A DNA stretch of 64,000 nt from Ditylenchus dipsaci (taxonomy: Eukaryota > Nematoda > Chromadorea > Rhabditida > Anguinidae): assembly GCA_004194705.1 (NCBI GenBank), contig SADC01000254.1, positions 49,699 to 113,698 on the forward strand, in the 5' to 3' direction. Position numbers and translations under genes: made by a program. Every line of letters starts with the position of its first letter. The stretch's first letter is position 1. This document shows, piece by piece, positions 1 through 13,200 of this stretch. The notes beneath the pieces were generated by a model, which saw nothing but the letters and a program-made list of their open reading frames with translations, had not been told where the DNA came from and made no database searches.

Positions 1-129
1 TGCGGAAATGCTGATTTTCCTGAACAAAAATCTTCCTTTGTTGAACTTCAAATATTAGTGTCTTGTTGTAAAAAGTACGATGTATGCATGTCAATAAAGC
101 GGAAAATTTATTATTATGGTCATTTAATG

Positions 130-260
130 TAGCCGTAGTCGTTTAGAAAAAAATATCGCATATCGCAGCGATATATCGCACCTCGACTTTTAGAAATATC
201 GCATATCGCAATCGCATCCAGGTGAGGCTGAAAATATCGCATCGCATATATCGCATGAAG
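130..260. repeat. ATATCGCA short-word array
   Basis: Degenerate direct repeats of ATATCGCATATCGCA over about 130 bp. It resembles one terminal array of the tandem-ended elements elsewhere in the window, but I could not find its inverted partner or target-site duplication. Confidence 0.55.
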
Positions 261-356
261 CCAAATGCGCATCACTACTTTTTGGCTGGTTTACTGGCGT
301 GTCGCACAGTGTTTAAAATCTATAAATTAACCGATTGCGATAAAAAAATGCCTGTT

Positions 357-842
357 TGTTTAAAGGAGGGGTGAAAGCTGTTAAGGAGATGGTCTCGACA
401 CGAAAGGATTATTTCAAGTTTTGTGTTGTTTAAATGTTGTTTTGGAGCCATATTTGGTCGATAATCCGGCGTTGTGGCTCCAAAGTTTGGAGTCCAAACA
501 ATCTTGTGCAAAATTAAAATTTGGATCAGCATCATCAATATCAGAATTCAAAAATTTCTTCAAAAAATGCCCTAACAATCGAAATTTAACAAGAAACTGA
601 TCAAACTTTTCTCGATGGTTTTTCCTCTTTCCCTTTTCCGTTTTTAATGCATTTTTCGAGAGAAATCCAAAATTCTGATATTGATGATGCTAATACAACT
701 TTTGACTCTGCACAAGTTTGTCTGGTAAAGTATCACCAAGTTGTCGACAAAATATGGCTCTAAAACCACATTTAAACAACACAAAACGTGGATGAATCCT
801 TCGGTGTCGAGACTATCTCCTTAAAAGTTTTCACCCCTCCTT
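357..842. mobile_element. inverted-repeat MITE, GAGGGGTGAAA arms
   Basis: Left arm (GGAGGGGTGAAAGCTGTT..., GGTCTCGACACGAAAGGATT) is repeated inverted at 700-842. Between them are copies of a TCATCAATATCAGAATT motif. A truncated relative lies at about 41336-41560. The arms read outward to a hairpin of about 490 bp. Confidence 0.7.
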
Positions 843-1111
843 TAAAAAAATTTACAAAAAGTTTCAAATATTCATGTAGAGGAACAATTTTCCTACACAA
901 ATTTACAAAAAATTCAAAATCTGCAACGATTTTGTAAATTTTTTTGAACCAGCAGCCGGAAAAATAATTTCATTGGACTAGATAAATTTATAGCTTTGGA
1001 ACACCATGAGGTAATATTTAATCAAGGCTTAGCTGTAACCGTGTGCCTCAAATGTGACTGCCTTACACAAAACCTCCAAACGTCACTATGCCTTTTTCAA
1101 GTTGTACTGAC

Positions 1112-1267
1112 CGATGGTGGTGGAGACGTAGGAATCGCTGGTTCATCTATCCCATAGCAACTTTCAAATGAAGCATAGTCGACCAGGGCTTCATTCTCGT
1201 CCACAAAGAAAGCTGGGGCGGTTTCTCTACTCTCGGAGTTCAGTATACAGTTGTTGGTGTTGTTTTC
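1112..1267 (-). CDS. exon 20: PAN module 3, second part; gene continues left
   Basis: Begins after AATTATAG with [16 protein letters not shown] and continues to [14 protein letters not shown], the NCILN...DY...C ending typical of ecdysozoan PAN modules. It ends with a Pro-rich linker at a GTCAGT donor, so at least one further exon lies outside the window. Confidence 0.88.
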
Positions 1268-4200
1268 CTATAATTGCAATAATTTTATTTATTTTTATAG
1301 AAGTAGTGGCTCTATATTTTGTCCCTGTGCAATATTTTTTTCTCCCACGTGCCTCGAAAAGTATTTTCATGCACGTTTATGTCGTTGATATAAATATTCG
1401 GCATACCATATTTCCTCTAATAGGCCCACATGTAGGGTTTATTTTTTGACTGCCCTTCAGCATGTGGACTTATTAGAGTATGTGGGTTTTATGAAGCATG
1501 TGGGTCTATTAGAGTAAAGATGGTACATATATAAATCGACCGTCAACCTTAAAATTCAACAGCTTGTAGTACCCGACCACGGTTAGCAAACTAGACCACC
1601 ACACTTCACATTGCAAGGGATTGCAGAAAATGTACATAGATTTGTCTAACATATTATGAAGTTAAAATACACGAACTTCAACTTCCCTAAACCCTTGTGT
1701 GTGTCTTTAAAAAGTGGAGTGCTAACCCACTGCGCTACACGTGTAGTACTTTAGATATAGTCGTAACTTTACATGTAACTTTACAAGGAATCGATATTTG
1801 GACCGGAACTTGAGTTTTGTAAAAACCGGAACCGCAATCGGAATCGGAATTCCACTTTTGCCGAAACCACAACCGGAGCCGAAATAAAGAAGTTTTTGAA
1901 AAAAAATCGCTGCCGGTTTACATTATTTTTTTGTTTCTTTTGATATTTGACACGAAAAATTCGTTCAAAAGTTGAAAATACCGTATTTTCTCTATTAATT
2001 ACCCCGGGGTAATTATTTTTCAACCCTCAAAAAATCGGAAAAAAATTATTTTGATTTTCAAATTTTTGGGTGCTGAACCAAAACCTAAAAAGTGGAATCA
2101 ACTAATATGGTGGTGATTAAGAAAACGCACAAAACAGATCTGCAAAATAATTTTTTTGAGCTGAGGTACAGGGTGCCTATGGAGGGTAATTAATAGAGAG
2201 AGGGTAATTATTATTGTGGTTATAAATAGAGAAAATACGGTACACGTTCAAAATCAGCCGAGAAGGAGCAAAATTATGATAGAGTTGAGCTCGGAATTGA
2301 TATTTGGACTGGAACCGGAATTTTAGTTTTGCAAAAACCGGAATCACATATTTTTTCGCGACCAGAATCCAAAAAAGGACTGGAATTTCTATAAACCGGA
2401 ACTGGAATTCGGGCTAACTCTACTTCAAATATATGTAACACCTTAATTGTATAATGTGCTGGTATTGGACGCGCAGCGGATAGCAGTTGGATCCAAAAAT
2501 CCACTTTGGAGGACCAAGGCAATTTTTTGCTGAAAATGGGTAAAAAGTGTATATAATTTTTTTGACTTATAAAAAAATTGCAAAAATTAACAGCAGGAGA
2601 GACCAAAGCGTGTTATTGGAAAACCCCTAACACGTATGTATGCAGAGTATGCATGGATATGCATGCAGAGCCAAAACAATTGTATTTTAATTGGAAAAAT
2701 AGAAAAGTAAAAAAAAATTGTGTCATTAAGGCGTCAGCTCAACCCTGGAAAAAAAATCGCTCACCTCATAGAAAAACATAATTGACTTGCAGGCCAACTG
2801 GTCCCCTCCCGCCGACCTGTTGTTTATGGCCAGTTGACGGTCCATGAAGCACATCTCTATGCACTCTATGAATGAGCTGGCTAGCTTGGAAGTTATGGCG
2901 AATCCCAGCAGAGTCTTTTGGGGGTAGCGCACTACTGGGTAGCCCTTGCACAACTCCACCAAGTCCACTGGAAAACAGTATAATCAATTAGATATATGGG
3001 CTTGAGTATAGAATCTCCCCCCCACGGGGACTGATCAGATCGAGGAGATAACATCATATTCGTGTTTCTCGACCCCGATTTCATGAAAAGCCGGCTGTTT
3101 TTTGGTTCTGAGAAAAAAAAATTTTCGATCCACAGGGAGGGTATCATGGTTTTTTAGTCAAAATTTGAAAAATTTGAATTGGCGCCTTTTGAATTTTAGA
3201 GGGATTAAGGGCTGTATAGGGAGGGGAAGGGAATAAAAGGGGCCACTAATGACTCAGGGCCCACTAACAAGAAGATGTTGAACATAGTTTTGAATACTGG
3301 GCCTACCGCATAAATAACTCTGGTATGCATGTTTTTTCATGCATCCAGAGTCGCTTTCGAGTGATTTGTGTCTAAGGTATGTGGGTGTGCGCATCTCAAC
3401 TCCAAGCCCCCAAGCCCCCTGCGCCCCCGAACTCTATACTGCAACCGATATATGGACTACAAACGTGGCAACAGTAAACAACCAACTGAGTATACAGCCC
3501 TTTTCGTAGTGGTTGTGGGATGCATCAGGTATCAAGTGCACATTGCCATCCAGATCGTTGCCAGAACCATACAATTGACATTGCGCCTCCTGCACATTGT
3601 AGGTAGCTGCCACACACTCATAGGGACTTCTGCCTCTTGCCTACGATAAATTCATTCAGGCTCAATTTGAAAACACTCCTCAAGTTATGTATTTATCTTC
3701 TCAAATTTTCAAAACTCGTTGTTCTTGCTAAGCTTTGCATTTTTTGCACCACCGTGTAGCCCTGAAATTATAGTCTCTAATTTTGTGAATACTTTCTTGA
3801 TGTGATCTAAAAATTTGAAGAAAAATTGGTTTTCATAAAACTACCACTAATTTTTCAAAATTAATTTTTCTCCAATTTTTATGCATCATATCAAGCCAGT
3901 TGACACTTCATTAGAAACTAGAATCGCATGGCTACACGCTCGTATAAGAAAAATAAAATACTGTTGAGAGCCTCGCAAGAACAACGAGTTTTAAATATTT
4001 TAGGAGATAAACATATAATTTGAGGAGTGTTTTCACTTATAACCGATTCAATTATAATATACCGTGTAACCTTTTTTAGCCCATTTCTGCCGGAATTAAA
4101 TTTCAGAAAATTGACAATTTTGTTTTTCAGCTGAAATAGCCATTTTCACGGGGTGAAATGGTTGGGTTTATTTAAAAAATGCAGTCAGGAAGTGGTTAGG

Positions 4201-7200
4201 ATGATAAAACAGATATTGAAATTTCGACAATTTTCGAGAATTACTTTATTCGCACTCTGCTAACCGTTTTTGGGCATTATTTGTGCATAATATCTAACCA
4301 AGTTACCACTCCAAATGTAGCTTATTGTCTCATATATCTTTTGAGTACAAATTTTTATTGAGATTGTTAGAAGAAGATAAGTGAAAACAGAATGACAAAG
4401 AAAAAAATTTAAAGTGTTCATGTTTTCTTTTTTTTTTCACGATGGAGATATTTAAAAGAAAATTACATCCCAGCGTTCTTATGTTTAAAAAAATAATTCT
4501 GAAAAATTAGTTTTGTAGCATTTAGTCTGCTCTACAACATAATTTCTAAATATTATCGTATTAATCACCAAAAATAAAAAATTTAAATCGAAAATTTACC
4601 GATTTTTTTTCAATCGAATTTTTCGCATTGAAAATAAAGTAATTTTTAAGAATCAAAAAGTACATTTTCGATAGCATACTCAGGGCTTTCAAACAAGCAT
4701 ACATTTTTTCATGGAGGTAGTGTGGTAAAGATAAGCAATTTGACGCAAGAAATTTAAGCAATTTCATTCATACTTTTTCGTCCACATCGAATTATTCGTT
4801 TGTAATTCTGTGAAAAATTAAATGCAGGGTGAGTCGTAAAAATTGCACGCGAACCGGTGAAAACCCAAAAAAAATTAGCTTTCAGCCAACGATTTAGATA
4901 AGTAAACCCCATGAAGCGCAGTTAATAAACCCAGAATATATTATGACCAAACCATTTGTGAAAAAAAAATATTGAAAAATTAAGGAAAAGTATTACGGCG
5001 AGAATCCAAAATATGTCGTAGTTTTTACGACACACACGTGTACAGGGTGTCCCAAATTCGTCACCGGTTTTTTGGCCATAACTTTTTGATTTTTCGATCA
5101 TTCACCGAGATTTTTGGTTATTGTATTTATTTTTATTTAGTTGTTTATTAGAAAGAAGAGAAGTTAGGCTTTTGTTTGTCATCTCACTTGATGCCGCTTG
5201 TTTAAAATTCAATGTCTAGCTGGCCGGAAAAAAATCTGGGTAATTTTTCTATTTTTCCAGAATAACTGAATACTCTATCAAGCAAAAAGTGTGAACAGTG
5301 ATTGAAATGAGTGTGAACACTGGTTTGGGAGAGGCGAAAATTGCGCGCCGGAAAATTACGTGCCAACTTTTTTCTTTAGTCAAAAAGGCAATAATTCAAA
5401 TAATTTTTTCAAAAGTGATGATACTATCAGGTAGCTCCAAGATTCTAGTTTCTTATAAAGTATCTTTTGTGAAAACATGCTTTCGAAATATGGCACAAAA
5501 AACTTGAAGTATGAAAGAAATCAGAAAATCATCACTTTTTTCTGATTTGTTTCATACTTTTGGTTTTTTGGGCGATATTTCGCAAGCATATTTTAACATA
5601 TGATACCTCATAAGAAATTAGAATCTTAGGGCTACCTGATAATATCATCACTATTTGAAAAATTATTTGAAAATTTGTTTTTTTGACTAAAAGAAAAAAG
5701 TTGGCGCGCAATTTTCGCCGCTCCCTGGTTTGCATGCATCATTTAGCCTTTTAGTCTTTCTTCTTTACCTTCTCCGATATTCTCTTTGAACTTGCATCGA
5801 ATAGCCGTGCATTGCAAACCAGAACACTGACCACACTTTTTGCTCGATAGAATATTTAGTCATTCTAGAAAGATAGAAAAAAATGCCAAAATTTTCGACC
5901 GGACAGCAAAACATGAAATTTCAAACAAAAAACAACAAGTAATGTGTCAAACAGAGCCTAACGTGTTGTATTTCTAACAAACTGAAAATCTTCGTTAATT
6001 ATCGAAAATAAAAAATATAGTCGAAACACAACGGGGGACGTATTGTAGACACCCTGTATGTTTTAAAGATTTAGCAAATGTGAACGCTAAAACACAGAGC
6101 TACAAATCAAAAAAATTGGCTAGAAACAAGGATTCAAAGTTTTGTTTATTTTCTGTTCTAAAAATCTTACACGGAGGCAGAAATGGGTTAATCCCTTGGG
6201 GATATTTTTCAACCCCTTGAAAATCTGAAAATTTTAGTGTCCACGTCGAGATTTATGGAAGTGAAAATCTAAAATCTAAAAATCGGAACCGATAAAGCTT
6301 GTGGGAATTAAACAACGCAAAAAGCAGACTTGCAAAATATTTACTCTGTGCTAAGATAAGGGTGGGGGATTAATGGAGGTAGAGGAAAGAATAGAGCAAA
6401 GAAATAAGCCATAATTTTAAGGGCTTAAACTTTTTTTAAAAATCGCTTTTTCTCGTCGACAATATGTTTTCGGTTAGAGGAAACTTCTCACAAAAGTTCT
6501 CTAGAAATGGCCGTAGCCTTCGTTGTTGTCTAAAAATTTCGAAATAGCGGAAATTTTGTAATCACTCCAAATTGATATTACTGATGTGTTTTTGGGCGTT
6601 AAGCGAATTGATCAACACCAAATTGATCAACATCGAATTGATCAACACCGAATTGATCAACAACCGAATTGATCAACAACCGAATTGATCAACACCGAAT
6701 TGATCAACACCGAATTGATCAACACCGAATTGATCAACACATTATTATTAAGGTTACAGGTTCGAATCCTGGTGGCAGCAGATATTTTATTTTCTTAATA
6801 AATAAGTCATAAGTCGACCAGTAAGCCTCAGGGTGGTTAGGAAAACCACCTAGCACTTTCAATAAACAGGTATCTACATCCAAAACACGGAATTTTGGAT
6901 TTATTCAAAAGTAAATGAAAACTATTGTATCATAATCAGAATTGTGTCCTGAACACAGTTTGACAGTACCAAAATAACGACTTCAGTTGCCAAAACCCCA
7001 GTGCCGGGGTATTTATCGTATTTTCTCTGATATTCCACCATGCTTTAAATAGAAACCGTGGTATCGGTACTCAGGTGGCAATACCTTAGTAGCGGTATCC
7101 GGGTGAGGAACTGAGGTGCTGGCACCAAGATGGTACAACATTAATGGTGGGATTTAAAAAATGGTCTGACATACGACCACCTGAGACGACCGGCTGAGTA

Positions 7201-10200
7201 CGACCAACTGAATACTACCATTTAGGTACCACTACCTGGAAATGTAGTTTTGCTGGATGTTCCATGTACCAACAAATCCAAGTGGTCGTCCACTTGGATC
7301 AAATTTTTTTTCACGTTTTTCATGTTCCAAAACCTGTCATTGGACTAACTCGGGCATGCTGAAGATGGTTTGATAATAGTAAAATAAGGTTTTGTAGGGT
7401 AGTTTTTGAGTATTCGGAGATAATTGATTTTACCAAAACTCGATTTTACCAGAACTTAAAAAATACCCTATAAAACGGCATTTTACCTCTATCAAACCAT
7501 CTTCAGCATGCCCGAATTAGTCCAGAAAACTGGTTTTGGAACCCTATAAAGTAAAAAAAACAATTTTGCTCCAAGCGGTCGACCACTTGGTTTCATCCGA
7601 ATGACCCAGCTACCAACATGGTCAGACGCACTACAAAAATGGTCTTATATACAAACTGGGTACTTCCAAATGAGTGCTACCATTTAGTTACTACTACCTA
7701 GAAATCTACCACCTACCACTATGCAAGCACCACTACCTACCTGAGTATCATCAAACTGAGTACGATAGCTGGGCAGTGCCTTGGTACTACCACCTGAGTA
7801 CCGCTTTGTCGGTACTACCACCTGGTCAGAACTGACATCCCTATACGTCAAACCGCTGTTTCGGTATAATCAAACCGTGTTCAGGACACGATTCTGGATG
7901 ATGCACAGTGATTTAAATCACTCACAGCTAAATCCAAAAATTTGTGTCTGGAGGTGGAAACCCATTTAGGAGAAGGGCCACGGGTCTTTAAAAGACTACT
8001 TATTTAAGAAAATAACATGTATGCTACCACCAGGATTCGAACCTGTAACCTTAATAATGATCGATGTTGATCAATTCGGTGTTGATCAATTTGGTGTTGA
8101 TCAATTCGGTTGTTGATCAATTCGGTGGTTGATCAATTTGGTGTTGATCAATTCGGTGTTGATCAATTCGGTGTTGATCAATTCAGTGCCGCCCGTGTTT
8201 TTGGTATACTGTCACAGTATTACTGTGTTCTGCAGCATCACTAACATGTAGTATACATTTTGAATGATTTAGAAATTTCCGCTATTTTGACATTTTTAGA
8301 CAACAGGGGACCAAGGCAATTTCTTGAGAACTTTCGTTTTTGACAAGTTTCCCCTAGCCTTTTTGCTTGGTCCCATATGGTTTTGGGCCTGCCTATCCAG
8401 AGGCTATTCACTAGTGTTGGGGTGCGGACGGGTAAACCCGCAAACCCGCCCGCAAATTATTGAAAAACCCGCCCCGCAAACCCGTACGCATAAATCTGCG
8501 GGTAACCCGCGCATTTTTTTTTACTAAATTAGTATGAAAAACCCGCAAACTCGCGGGTAACCCCAAAGCCGCGGGTAACCCGCAAATTCCTGAAAACCGC
8601 CCCGCAAACCCGCTTCGCAAATTATTGAAAAACCGCCCCGCAAACCCGCCCGCACCCTGATCCCCAACATTACTATTCACAGACCACGACTAAAACCACA
8701 GGGGACCAAGCGAGAATCGTGTTTTTGACATCATGTACCAAAAATTTATAGCCGGCGAGAAAAGTCGATTGGCGTTTGCAGCCCAGATTTATCGCAGTCT
8801 AGAGAAAATATTTCGCACATCTTTTTATTGCATTTTATTAACAACCATTGGCTCTGCCCCCAATGCATTTTACCAATTGGTTAAATGCACGGCGTGTCAA
8901 ACACGCCAAAAAACCAAATCGACATCTTCGTATACAGACAAATTTGTTTAAAAAACATTTGAATTTTAATTTTTATGTTTATTTGAGCATTTTCTGTTTA
9001 CGGTCATAACTTTGCTTAGGTAGGCTGTGTTCGACTTTTTTTGATACCACAGGAAAGCTCTAAGTTTGCACTTTCGATTTGAAAAAAAGTCGAATTCTGT
9101 TAGAAATGAAAGCAGCTCAAAAAATTAAAAGTTCAAATTCATCGTTTTGGCAGAGTCAGGTTGCTAACTTATAAATAATTACGGAAAAAATAAATGGTCC
9201 CCCGCCAATTCAAAAATTACAAATTGCCATGACTAGGAAGAGGTCGGGTCCTTTAGAAAGGTTAGTTCTCGAAAATTCTCTGCTAAAAATTTTTTTCTGG
9301 CATCATCGTAGTGCGTTCACTCAGCTTTCTACAATTTTTCCAAATGTGCAGTTCTCATCGAGAAAGTGCACGAATTAGCAAAAAAAATTCCAGGTATTTC
9401 AGTAGGTTTTGGCCTGAAACTTAGTTATGTTTTTTCTTAAACCCTGCGCTGAAAGTCTTGTTGGATAGTTAAGGGACCGGAGATAATTTCGACACCGAAC
9501 TTGTAAATAAAACATGGGAAAATGGGGTAAAAAATAGGGTTTGCACACAGGGAGATTTGAACCTATGACTTAATCAATGCGTAAATAAAAGTACGTCCTC
9601 CATTCAAATTTAAAAAATTGGATTTGAAGAAGACTTTTTAGACAAGAAGTATCCATAGAAATTATAATGAACAATTTTATGAATATACGGTGCATAAATT
9701 TGAGCATGCTTTTGTAAATAATATTTAAAAATAAAAAATTATTTTGAATTTTCATTAAAACAGAACGCCAAGCCTGATTTGGTCATTTCACGTGTTTGAC
9801 ACGCCGTGAATGATAGTTTGATTTGGTTTATCCGATGGGATTGAGGTTGGTGGTTAACCAAGAGTGGCGGTTAAATTTTTTTGCTTGGGGTTTAAATTAG
9901 AGTAAACACCAGTGTTTTCGAAAATGGAATGGAAAATGGAATATTCCATGCAAAAATGGATTCCATTCCACCCTCAAAATGGAATGGAATTTAAATTCCA
10001 TTCCATTTTCGGGACAAAACGGAATGGAATTCAAATTCCATTCCATTTTGTCCCGAAAATGGAATGGAATCCGAATTCCATTCCATTTTTGAAGGTGGAA
10101 TGGAATTCCATTCCATTTCCATAATGGAATCTACATATAGAATTAGAATTAGAAGTTAGAATAGTATTAGAATTAGAATAGAATTAGAATAGTATTTTGA

Positions 10201-13200
10201 TAGGATTCTCTGTCATCAATTTTATGTATGTCACACTTTATGTATGTAACACTTTTTGAGTGTCACGACCTATCAAGTTTTTTGTACTGAGAAAGCTAAT
10301 GAAAAAAAGGCCCCTAATAATTTCAGGATCGCCCCTGAAAATGACATTTTCGAAAATTGCCAGCCCATCTGCCTTGGGGGAGCAAGGCACACTTTTCGTT
10401 AAAAAAAAATTTTGTTCTCAAAATTGTTTATTTTATGTTTCTTAGGGTAAATTGATGGCGTATAGTTCGAAAAGTGCATCAAGAATGACATCATAAGTTT
10501 TTCCACATAAGTTTCTCAAAAGGGCATGTTCAGGACCGTATTCGAACCCGAGACCCAAAAATTGTTCAAAATCATTGTTTTAGGCGCCAAATGGCGCCTC
10601 TTCGGCTTGTATGGAATATTCCATTCTCCATTCCATTTTTGAAAACACTGGTAAACACGGTAAAATTGGGTGAACAATTTTTTATAAAAAAAAACTCACC
10701 AAGTTGATTAAGCATGAGAATATGCACTCAGTCTCCGAACTATCTTGTTGCAGAGGAGGAGCTACCGCGGAGCTAATGTTGAGGTTGTTAGAAGCACTAT
10801 TGCTATTATAATGGTTGCTGCTTCCATTTAAAGTGGCATTGTCGTGAGACGAAGCCTGTAGCCAGCTGACTTGAATACAATTACATCTTTTTCACCAGCA
10901 CACGAATCTAGAATAACACCAATTTGACATTTAGACTACGGTATTCTCTCTAATAATCCAGTGTGGGATTATTTTTTGATCGCCAAAAAATCTTGAAATT
11001 GTCAATTAAAAATGACTCTAAGTTTAAAATCTTAGTCAAAAAAACGAGTGGTGTGGGTTTATTAAAAGGGTGGGATTGTTAAAGAGAATACGGTATATCA
11101 TTTTGTCGACATGGTCAGGTCGAAAAACTACTTTGCGAATTAAGTGAATCATCAAACAATTTACCTTTGGGCACTTGTTGAGCAGGTGAAAGTGAAGAAC
11201 CAGCAGAAGAAGATAGCTCATCTTTGGCGCTTACAAGGCTGGAAGTTGAAGTGTCCAACTTGCTGATGAAATCACTGAATAAAAGTTGGTGGAATGGATT
11301 AAAGGGGCATGATCGTGCCCGATGGGGAGAAAAGGCGCGAACCAGCAGTCCTTTTCTTTCTCGATAAATTTTCACATTCGTTCTCGTCTAGATTTTTTAA
11401 GTTTTCTGTCTAGTTTTTAAAAGCAGTATAAGGTCATCTATATCAGATTTGACGCAGAACGAGGGAAAAAGGAGACGATTCGAAAAAAATTCGAAAAAAC
11501 TGCTGGTTCGCGCCTTAACGCACGGGCATGCCCCTTTAACAACGATGATCAAAAATCCTACGTAACCTCCCTTTGAAAGGACTTTTCGTGTAACAATAAA
11601 AGCCCTTTTACAAAGTTCGACCTTGTGGTTCAAAGTTTTTGAGATTATATAACAAATTTTAAAAGGGCATTTGTCCGGTTGCCGATGAATTGCATAAGGT
11701 CAAACAATTATAGTTACCTAGAGTCTACTAGCACAGCTGCTGGCACCTCTGCTAATTTAGGCATGTTTGCAGGAGCATTTTCTAAAAAATATAATCTTCC
11801 AAAAAATTGACTTGAATATTTTTTCGACTCGAATATACGCCAGTTCGAGGCGTCTAGTTCAAGACCAAGCCAGTGGATGTTTTTGAACCTTTTTGAACTC
11901 AAAATATATTTGGGAAAAATAGGTTCGTACAAGCCTCAAAGTAGGCTGTCGACCCTGCGTCTAAGCCTTAGCCTGAGTTAGAAAAAAGAGAATGATCTGG
12001 CCGTCTGGAACTGGCCGCTAAAAAAGGTATTGAACTGGCCGACTACCCAAATACATATGATATGGTAAGAAATTTTCCTGATTTTTGACGGCCATAACTT
12101 TTATTCATGAAAGGATTTAGACGGATTTCTTGCCACATCCTATGCTTTAATCCTATGTTTTCTAACCTTGCCAACACTGAGAAATTGTCGTGGATCCATT
12201 GCCCAGTTTGGGCTCATAATACTGAAAGTCGTAGTGGTGAACTAGCTGAGCTCCTTCGCTCCCATTCTTCTGATTGTATATGTCGCAAATTGCCATTGAT
12301 TTAGAAAAGCTAGCTGAGCTACAGTTGGAATGTCTAAATATGTGAATAGTTATTGACTTTTTTTATTTGATTGACTAACTGTCCGCAGAAATTGATGCAC
12401 TGCTCTTCATTGAAGTTAATTCTTCTTTCGAGTGGACTTATGTCATGTAGTAAGCAATTCCTCACCCGTTTAAAGCAAGCTTTTACAGCTGGCACCAAAG
12501 TTGCTGATAGGTCGTATAAATGCATGGGATCTTCTTCGCCTACATTTGAGAAAAATTTGGCATAATATCTTATGGTTCACCAAAAAGCTCTTTTATCCAA
12601 AAATTTTTTCTGCTGCCAAAAACGAGTTGCCACCAAAAGATCATTTATGCCACCAAAAAGATTTTTTCCGTCACCAAAAAGATTATTCGTGTCATTTTTA
12701 AGCATGGTAGGGAAAAACGGCAAAACGACAAGAAAACGGCAAAATTTCCTTGGCGTTTCGTTTTTTTTAAGAACGGCAAAAAACGGCAAAATTTATCGCG
12801 AAATTTTTTTGCCGTTTTTCGATTCATTTTGCCGTTTTTTTGCCGTTTTCCAAGTTTCGGCATCAACTGCCTGTGTTTTACTGTTTTTTTCTATTTTTTG
12901 CTGTAATGCACGGGTCTAAAGAAGACTTCCAAAAACGTCAAGGCCTTGATTACATCTGAGATGAATGCACTTGGGATCAGCAGCAGTGACATGAGCAAGA
13001 GGAAGCAAACATTAACCATGTATGTGTCATTTGGGATCGACAATTGCTAATCGTACAACTCGTCCCTATAGGAATACTGCTTTGGGCAACCGGACATTTA
13101 GCATAATTTGTGCAATTTGTCCGCGACATTTAGCATAATTTTTCGGTATGATTCGGGCAATACAACCGAATCATACTGAAAAATTATGCTAAATGTCCGC

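Larger units (their letters stand above)
4077..6190. mobile_element. TAACCC-ended element carrying nested insertions
   Basis: Inverted ends TAGCCCATTTCTGCC and GGCAGAAATGGGTTA. The interior at 4560-4690 is an inverted relative of 33060-33160, inside the related element at 31707-33883. It contains the mariner-like element 5043-6056, which itself contains 5328-5724, so there are three levels of insertion. Confidence 0.65.

Noticed and set aside
1713..1745. Minus-strand A-box-like TAGCGCAGTGGGTTAGCAC, possible tRNA or SINE
   Set aside because: No B box at the expected distance and no cloverleaf; too little to call.
6607..6740. Regularly spaced repeats resembling a CRISPR array
   Set aside because: Spacers are 1-3 bp, the array is mirrored at 8065-8185, and the genome is eukaryotic with a perfect transposon target duplication outside.
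6748..6790. tRNA gene
   Set aside because: Only the T-arm-like B box is present; there is no acceptor stem, D arm or anticodon arm that folds.
9912..10124. Coding frame of [11 protein letters not shown] repeats
   Set aside because: Produced by the TGGAATGGAATT word array of the hAT-like MITE.
12107..12304. Plus-strand frame with [11 protein letters not shown] that looked like a central hAT transposase motif
   Set aside because: The minus strand over the same bases is a phase-perfect exon with PAN cysteines (exon 14), which explains the sequence far better.
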